A stretch of DNA of 64,000 bases, taken from Candidatus Avelusimicrobium pullarium. GTDB lineage: Bacteria > Elusimicrobiota > Elusimicrobia > Elusimicrobiales > Elusimicrobiaceae. The notes below the pieces were generated by a model. That model had not been told where the DNA came from. It was given only the letters and a program-made list of their open reading frames with translations, and searched no databases. The translations under genes were made by a program, and so were the position numbers. Positions 59,734 through 64,000 of this stretch are shown here, piece after piece. Where the stretch lies: positions 734,863 through 798,862 of the forward strand of contig CALUTQ010000001.1 in NCBI GenBank assembly GCA_944323745.1, written 5' to 3'. The stretch's first letter is position 1, and each line of letters starts with the position of its first letter.

Positions 59734-62295
59734 TCAGTGCAGATTTCTAAGCATATTGATAATTTTTTCTTTTTCATTGCTATCATTAGTTTTAAAACGT
59801 AAAAATGGAAAAGAGTATTTTGTAAGAATCCTATCTTTTATAGAATCTCTTTTTTGCTGCCGAAAGTTAAAGAAATGATATCTAAAACCATCTACTTCAA
59901 TAATGGCCCGTGGTTTTTTATTGAGCTTATTAAAAATAAGGAAATCCACATGAGTCCAAGAGCGTGTTGCATATTGGGCTTCTTCTGGCGTAAGGATTGA
60001 AAAGTCTTTAATGATATTGCGCAAGGGAACATGCATTCTAAATTGATACTTTTGAAATTCTTTTTGCTGCAATATTTGAGCAAGCAGTTGGTACATTAAA
60101 TTCTCGCTGTCGTATGGAGAAACTCTATTCCCATGTAATAGCCGCTCACGTTCTTCTTGGTATTGTTGATAGAGCAAGTCAAATACAGAGTGCACCTTGC
60201 TATTGGTAGCTCCGGCACTATGATATTCTATATAGTCCATTAAATCCTGAACATAACCAGCTTTATTGTTTTGATTGCCATTTGTTACAACAATTAATTG
60301 CTTTTTGGCTCTGGAAACGGCCACATTTAAACGATTTGGCTGATCTGTAAAATCAGAAATTTGATTATCAACTGTCGAGATAATAATAATATCTTTTTCC
60401 CGGCCCTGGAATTTATCAACCGTATCGGCTTGTACAGAGGTATGGGCGAAAGCCTGTTGGAGGGCTTTTGTTTGTTCTCGATAAGGTGTTACAATACCGA
60501 TGGTTTCGGATGTTGATTCCAACTTTTCCTTTGGAAATACTTCGCTTTTAATTACCTCCATCTGCCGTAAATTGAGATGCCCCCGGGCGTGGTTTCCTGG
60601 AACTGTTTTATAGAGCACGAGTGGAGGCCGGGTGTATGTATCTTTGGAAAATATAAGCAATTGGTTATCATAAAATTTTTCATTGCAAAAGCCGATAATT
60701 TTGGGATGGCAACGATAGTGTTCTTTGAGCATAGTTTGTGGAATTTCAGGGAATAAGTTCAGTATAGATTGCAAGAAACTGTGTGTACTGTACCGATAGG
60801 CTTCCGGAAGAGGATATTTAGCAAAAATAGCGTCCGTTTTTTGCTTGGTGCTGAAATCTACCACATTGGGGAGTTGCTTGGAATCACCTACAACCACCGC
60901 TTTTTGGGCACAGGAAAGAGCCAAAGCCCCTGTAGCAATATCCACCTGGGAGGCTTCATCAATAATTACATAGTCATAGATAATCCGACTGGATAGACTG
61001 CTGCGCAAGGAATAGGTCGTACTTAAAATAACGGGATAATCTTTTAGAAAACTGGCAGATTTTTGCCATAATGTTTCCAATTGATAGACAGGCCTGGATT
61101 GTGCTGAATATTTAGCAGCGAGTTTGCCTTTTAATAAGCGTAGTGAAAGCGCCGAATATTCGTTCATCTTCTCTTCAAAATTGTAATTCCCCAGAATATT
61201 TTCTATTTCCTGGATGTCCGTTTTTAAGTTATTGCTTTTTTTTACATAGTGCTGCTTTTGTACGGTGTCTAAAATTGTATCAGAGTAAGATTGGCGACTA
61301 TTTCCCCATTTTAAGCCAAATTTAATTCGATAGTAAATTCTAAAAAAGAACCAAAGAAAGCTCGGTAAGGAACATGAATGTTCATAACTGATTAGGAAAT
61401 CCAATAAATCACTTGTAGATAACTTTTCTGAGAGTCCTGTAAATAGTATATTCTCTGGATGCCGTTCGTGAAAATACTGACAAAAATGTTGGTATTCCGT
61501 CTCCAAATCGCGTTTTTGTTGTTGAAGTTCTGCAAGTCTATTTTTGTATTTTAGCATCCCTGACAAATCTGTACCAAGCGTGTTTAGATGGGTTTTAAGC
61601 ATTGTTTCGTCAGTATCCGATAATTTCCAGTTAGCTAAGTCGGACGGAATATGTTTTTGTGCTTGTGCATTAATGAAATTTTGCTTATTTTGGGTATTTC
61701 CTAAGTAGGCTGAGATAAAGGATATGCCATATTTTCCCAGTTTTTCTTGAATATTCGCAGTTGCCGTGTTGTTGTTCGATACCACAGCAACTGTTTTTCC
61801 GAGCACAATTGCATTTGCAATGATATTTAAAATGGTTTGCGTCTTGCCCGTCCCGGGAGGGCCTTGAATAACGCTTTGAGAATAAGTTAATGCTTTTTCA
61901 ACAGCCGCTTTTTGAGATGTATTAAACCCAAAAGGAAATATAGCAAGGGGAACAGCATCGGGTACAGGGTTGAATGTTGACGTTAAATACGAAGAAAGGA
62001 TAGAGTCCTCACGAATGAAATCAATGCGGGAATAATGTTGAGAAAGGATATTGTCCCCTTCTGGGGTTAATAAGCCTATAGCTTTTGCAATATCTTTTAA
62101 ATAATTAAAACAGTTTTTTGCGTCCAGATTGGATAGCGTGGAATGAATTATTTTGACATTCTTTTTATTGTAAAAGTATGTTTTGGGATCGTTGTGAAAA
62201 ACAATTTTAATTTTACTTCCTATATCGTTTAAGGTTTTAATTTGTTGGGTTTTATCTTCTCCTTTTATCAGGATTATTCGTTCTTGTTTAGGCAT
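59734..62295 (-). CDS. Superfamily 1 (Upf1-like) helicase with C-terminal DUF2726 nuclease-like domain
   Basis: The 853-residue protein has an AAA_11/AAA_12 helicase core: Walker A GPPGTGKT at 145-152, Walker B VIIDEASQVD, VDKFQGREKDIIIIST and the final helicase motif RLNVAVSRAKKQL. The last ~120 residues form a DUF2726-like domain with HVDFLIFN and AIIEVDGFRYH, a plausible PD-(D/E)xK nuclease core. Such helicase-nuclease fusions occur in mobile defence islands; a defence role is inferred. Codons are clearly more A/T-rich than in the rest of the window, a sign of transfer. A TAGTAT box lies six bases before the ATG. Confidence 0.87.
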   Translation of the reverse strand: MPKQERIILIKGEDKTQQIKTLNDIGSKIKIVFHNDPKTYFYNKKNVKIIHSTLSNLDAKNCFNYLKDIAKAIGLLTPEGDNILSQHYSRIDFIREDSILSSYLTSTFNPVPDAVPLAIFPFGFNTSQKAAVEKALTYSQSVIQGPPGTGKTQTILNIIANAIVLGKTVAVVSNNNTATANIQEKLGKYGISFISAYLGNTQNKQNFINAQAQKHIPSDLANWKLSDTDETMLKTHLNTLGTDLSGMLKYKNRLAELQQQKRDLETEYQHFCQYFHERHPENILFTGLSEKLSTSDLLDFLISYEHSCSLPSFLWFFFRIYYRIKFGLKWGNSRQSYSDTILDTVQKQHYVKKSNNLKTDIQEIENILGNYNFEEKMNEYSALSLRLLKGKLAAKYSAQSRPVYQLETLWQKSASFLKDYPVILSTTYSLRSSLSSRIIYDYVIIDEASQVDIATGALALSCAQKAVVVGDSKQLPNVVDFSTKQKTDAIFAKYPLPEAYRYSTHSFLQSILNLFPEIPQTMLKEHYRCHPKIIGFCNEKFYDNQLLIFSKDTYTRPPLVLYKTVPGNHARGHLNLRQMEVIKSEVFPKEKLESTSETIGIVTPYREQTKALQQAFAHTSVQADTVDKFQGREKDIIIISTVDNQISDFTDQPNRLNVAVSRAKKQLIVVTNGNQNNKAGYVQDLMDYIEYHSAGATNSKVHSVFDLLYQQYQEERERLLHGNRVSPYDSENLMYQLLAQILQQKEFQKYQFRMHVPLRNIIKDFSILTPEEAQYATRSWTHVDFLIFNKLNKKPRAIIEVDGFRYHFFNFRQQKRDSIKDRILTKYSFPFLRFKTNDSNEKEKIINMLRNLH

Positions 62296-62307
62296 ATTAA
62301 TATACTA
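62296..62307 (-). promoter_or_regulatory. Leaderless-type promoter of the helicase gene
   Basis: On the minus strand TAGTAT (complement of 62302-62307) is followed by six bases and the ATG at 62295. Confidence 0.55.
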
Positions 62308-62402
62308 CTATATTCAGATTAGATTCTTTTAGTTTTAATACGCCAGACTTGGGTTAAAAATAAATTTTTCAGGAACAATATAGATCATATCAATAGAAAA
62401 AC

Positions 62403-62429
62403 AAAAACCCCGCATTAGGCGGGGTTAAT
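62403..62429 (-). terminator. Terminator after the restriction gene
   Basis: On the minus strand AACCCCGCC and the complementary GCGGGGTT pair and are followed by TTTGTTTTT. Confidence 0.85.
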
Positions 62430-62435
62430 TGCCCT

Positions 62436-64000
62436 TTATTTTGAAAAGGTTTCAAAACACGCTAGATCCCTATTCAAAAGAACCTCACTGTGGGGAATAA
62501 GCAAATACTTCCACTTTTTAGCCCCCGTTTCAGCAGCTGACTCATTCACCCGTTTTACCCAAGTGGTGGCCGCGTTGGCTTTTTCTTCTACTTCTGAGAG
62601 TTCTAAATCCCGGGCGCTCTTGATTTCTATTAAAAAGAGATTTTCAGCCGTTTCTACCACAAAATCCGGCTGATATTTATGGCTCCCATTGCGCCAGTAA
62701 ATATCAAACTGCCTGTCACTGGGTCGAAGCCATTTTAAGACTTTTGGATCTTGCTCTAAAATGCTGGCAAAATCCTTTTCCGCCTTAGAATCAAACTTAT
62801 ACAGATTATGACAGGCTTTTTGAAACCCTGTAAAAACCTTGCTGGGGATTTGGCTAGTAGGTTCGATAGTAGCGGTATAGTGGTACACCTTATCAGCCGT
62901 AATTTTATCGTAATTATGCGGGTAAATCCTTTCAAACGGATACACTTTTGCGGCTGTGTAGTCCGGCGGAACATAAACGGCATGTTGCTTCATTTGGGCA
63001 AAAATTAACTCCGCTATAGGTTTGCGGAAACTTACCAGCACATTTTTTACATCTTCTTCTTTCAAATAGCTTTTTAATTTAGTAATTACGGCCTGCACAA
63101 AACTATGCAGTAAATCGGCATAATCCTCGTATGGAATTTCCGGTATATCATACAGGGCCGACAACAAAATGTTTTCCGCACTCTCTTGGTTAATATCCCC
63201 TGATACTTTCCCCTGTAAAAAAGCAAATTTTCCATCGGTTAAGGATTTAATAAAAATCTCCTGGGAAGCAGGTTGATACGTAATGTTAGTCGTATCCAGT
63301 TCAAACGGCTGGAACTTCAAATATCCATCTTTCCCCGGCTGTACAATTAACCGCGGGATGGGAATAATGCTAGAAACAAACTGCTGCACCAGTTGGGGCA
63401 GATGTTTTTTAATATCTGCTATTTGATCCTTAGCAAACAAACTGCTCCCGGTTAATTCTTCTTCCAACCGGTTTATGGCTATCTCCTGTGTTGCGGGAGA
63501 AGACAAATCCCCAATAGTTTTTACATCAGAACCCATTTTAGGCAAAATTTTATCTTGCAAAATAGCCACCGCCTCTTTGGCTTCTGGGGTTTGAGGAACC
63601 CAAAAAGACGTTTCTGGCGCTTTTGCCGCTTCTTCCCGCTGGGCCACCAGTATGGGTTTAGAAACAATTACCTCTTTGGCGGGAGTATTGTCAAAATCGT
63701 CGTCCAGTTCAATAATGTTTTCTTTGCGCAGCAGGCTTCCTTCCCGGTTGGCTTCATCAATAATAGCCTGGAATCTGTCGTGCGCCACAATAGTCAGCCT
63801 GTCGGCAGTATCATCGTTAGTAATCCGCCCATACGGCAAGCGCAAACCACGCCCGATAGTCTGTTCCGTAAGGGTATCCGAAGCGGACGCCCTCAAGGGG
63901 ACGATAGTATACAGGTTTGTAACGTCCCACCCTTCTTTAAGCATATTTACGTGAATAACAATTTCTGTTTTATTTAGCGGATTTTCCACAGAGAGTAACT
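62436..64000 (-). CDS. Type III restriction enzyme Res-like subunit, C-terminal two-thirds (cut by window edge)
   Basis: About 521 residues are visible, and the reading frame stays open to the right edge. The visible start of the domain has VIHVNMLKEGWDV and LTEQTIGRGLRLPYGR, the late helicase motifs V and VI of Res/SSL2-type enzymes. A PD-(D/E)xK nuclease core follows near the end: YQPDFVVET then FLIEIKSA. This is the layout of type III restriction endonuclease subunits, whose partner Mod methyltransferase would be expected beyond the window edge. No methyltransferase is visible here, so a stand-alone DEAD/DEAH helicase-nuclease is the alternative. Confidence 0.85.
   Translation of the reverse strand, partial: LLSVENPLNKTEIVIHVNMLKEGWDVTNLYTIVPLRASASDTLTEQTIGRGLRLPYGRITNDDTADRLTIVAHDRFQAIIDEANREGSLLRKENIIELDDDFDNTPAKEVIVSKPILVAQREEAAKAPETSFWVPQTPEAKEAVAILQDKILPKMGSDVKTIGDLSSPATQEIAINRLEEELTGSSLFAKDQIADIKKHLPQLVQQFVSSIIPIPRLIVQPGKDGYLKFQPFELDTTNITYQPASQEIFIKSLTDGKFAFLQGKVSGDINQESAENILLSALYDIPEIPYEDYADLLHSFVQAVITKLKSYLKEEDVKNVLVSFRKPIAELIFAQMKQHAVYVPPDYTAAKVYPFERIYPHNYDKITADKVYHYTATIEPTSQIPSKVFTGFQKACHNLYKFDSKAEKDFASILEQDPKVLKWLRPSDRQFDIYWRNGSHKYQPDFVVETAENLFLIEIKSARDLELSEVEEKANAATTWVKRVNESAAETGAKKWKYLLIPHSEVLLNRDLACFETFSK

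Noticed and set aside
2706-62429. Recurring AAAACCCCGC...GCGGGGTTTT sequences as a possible repeat family or CRISPR-like units
   Set aside because: They sit singly after genes, differ in stem and loop, and all fit rho-independent terminators. No array of regularly spaced repeats exists in this window.
59404-64000. Prophage
   Set aside because: No structural phage gene, integrase or lysis gene is visible. The content fits a defence island, though an element end could lie beyond the edge.

Overview
This window looks like the chromosome of a diderm (Gram-negative type) bacterium of moderate GC. Signs of an outer membrane are an AsmA-like protein, a predicted outer-membrane beta-barrel protein, a GmhA-type heptose isomerase, several lipoproteins with LspA, and a PilT/PilZ pair. 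Gene content and style (Bat operon, SWIB protein, many short lipoproteins and TPR proteins, ATP-dependent PEP carboxykinase, POT peptide transporter) fit an anaerobic, host-associated Elusimicrobiota-like lineage. This assignment is an inference from general resemblance, not from a marker-gene comparison.

Layout. Positions 1-6.4 kb hold the end of pilT, then cmk-plsC-rpsA, queH and a large AsmA-like gene. From 6.5 to 10.1 kb, on the minus strand, are a POT transporter, a metallo-beta-lactamase-fold lipoprotein and pyrimidine-nucleoside phosphorylase. From 10.2 to 17.7 kb is the plus-strand run ileS-lspA-TPR lipoprotein-P-type ATPase-queF-PrcB-like protein. From 17.7 to 27.5 kb, mostly minus strand, are HU, gpsA, plsY, hflX, miaA, a PilZ protein, miaB, pgi, rpiB and gmhA, plus one plus-strand trypsin-like protease. 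From 27.6 to 35.8 kb is a complete aerotolerance (Bat) operon: moxR, DUF58, a BatD-like membrane protein, batA, batB, batC, batD, batE. From 36.1 to 42 kb are the rpsP-khpA-trmD-rplS ribosomal cluster (no rimM), rpe-PASTA-fmt, and a TPM/LemA pair. From 42.3 to 59.2 kb are an orphan secreted protein, a MATE pump, an ECF sigma factor/anti-sigma/thioredoxin-CcdA trio, DUF4491, a hydrolase, a nucleotidyltransferase, a DUF2157-DUF4401-GDYXXLXY trio, Mrp, an aspartate aminotransferase, pckA, SWIB, a Sel1-like protein, an NhaC-family antiporter and a predicted porin-like protein. Three tRNA genes are present: Ser(CGA), Arg(CCG) and Arg(GCG).

From 59.4 kb to the right edge, directly behind tRNA-Arg(GCG), base composition becomes visibly more A+T-rich. 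The genes there are a superfamily 1 helicase with a DUF2726 nuclease-like end and a type III restriction (Res) subunit cut off by the window edge. This looks like an acquired defence island inserted at the tRNA.

The most unusual observations are four. (1) A compact operon of an ECF sigma factor, a one-pass protein with eight cysteines all on the presumed periplasmic side, and a thioredoxin-CcdA fusion could be a thiol-redox sensing circuit. (2) At nine gene starts a TANNNT element lies exactly six bases before the ATG with no Shine-Dalgarno sequence, which suggests widespread leaderless transcripts. (3) A P1B-like ATPase has lost the CPC metal site, the TGE glutamate and the HP histidine but keeps the phosphorylation site. 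(4) The tRNA-Arg at the island border has a rare GCG anticodon and a T-stem mismatch.
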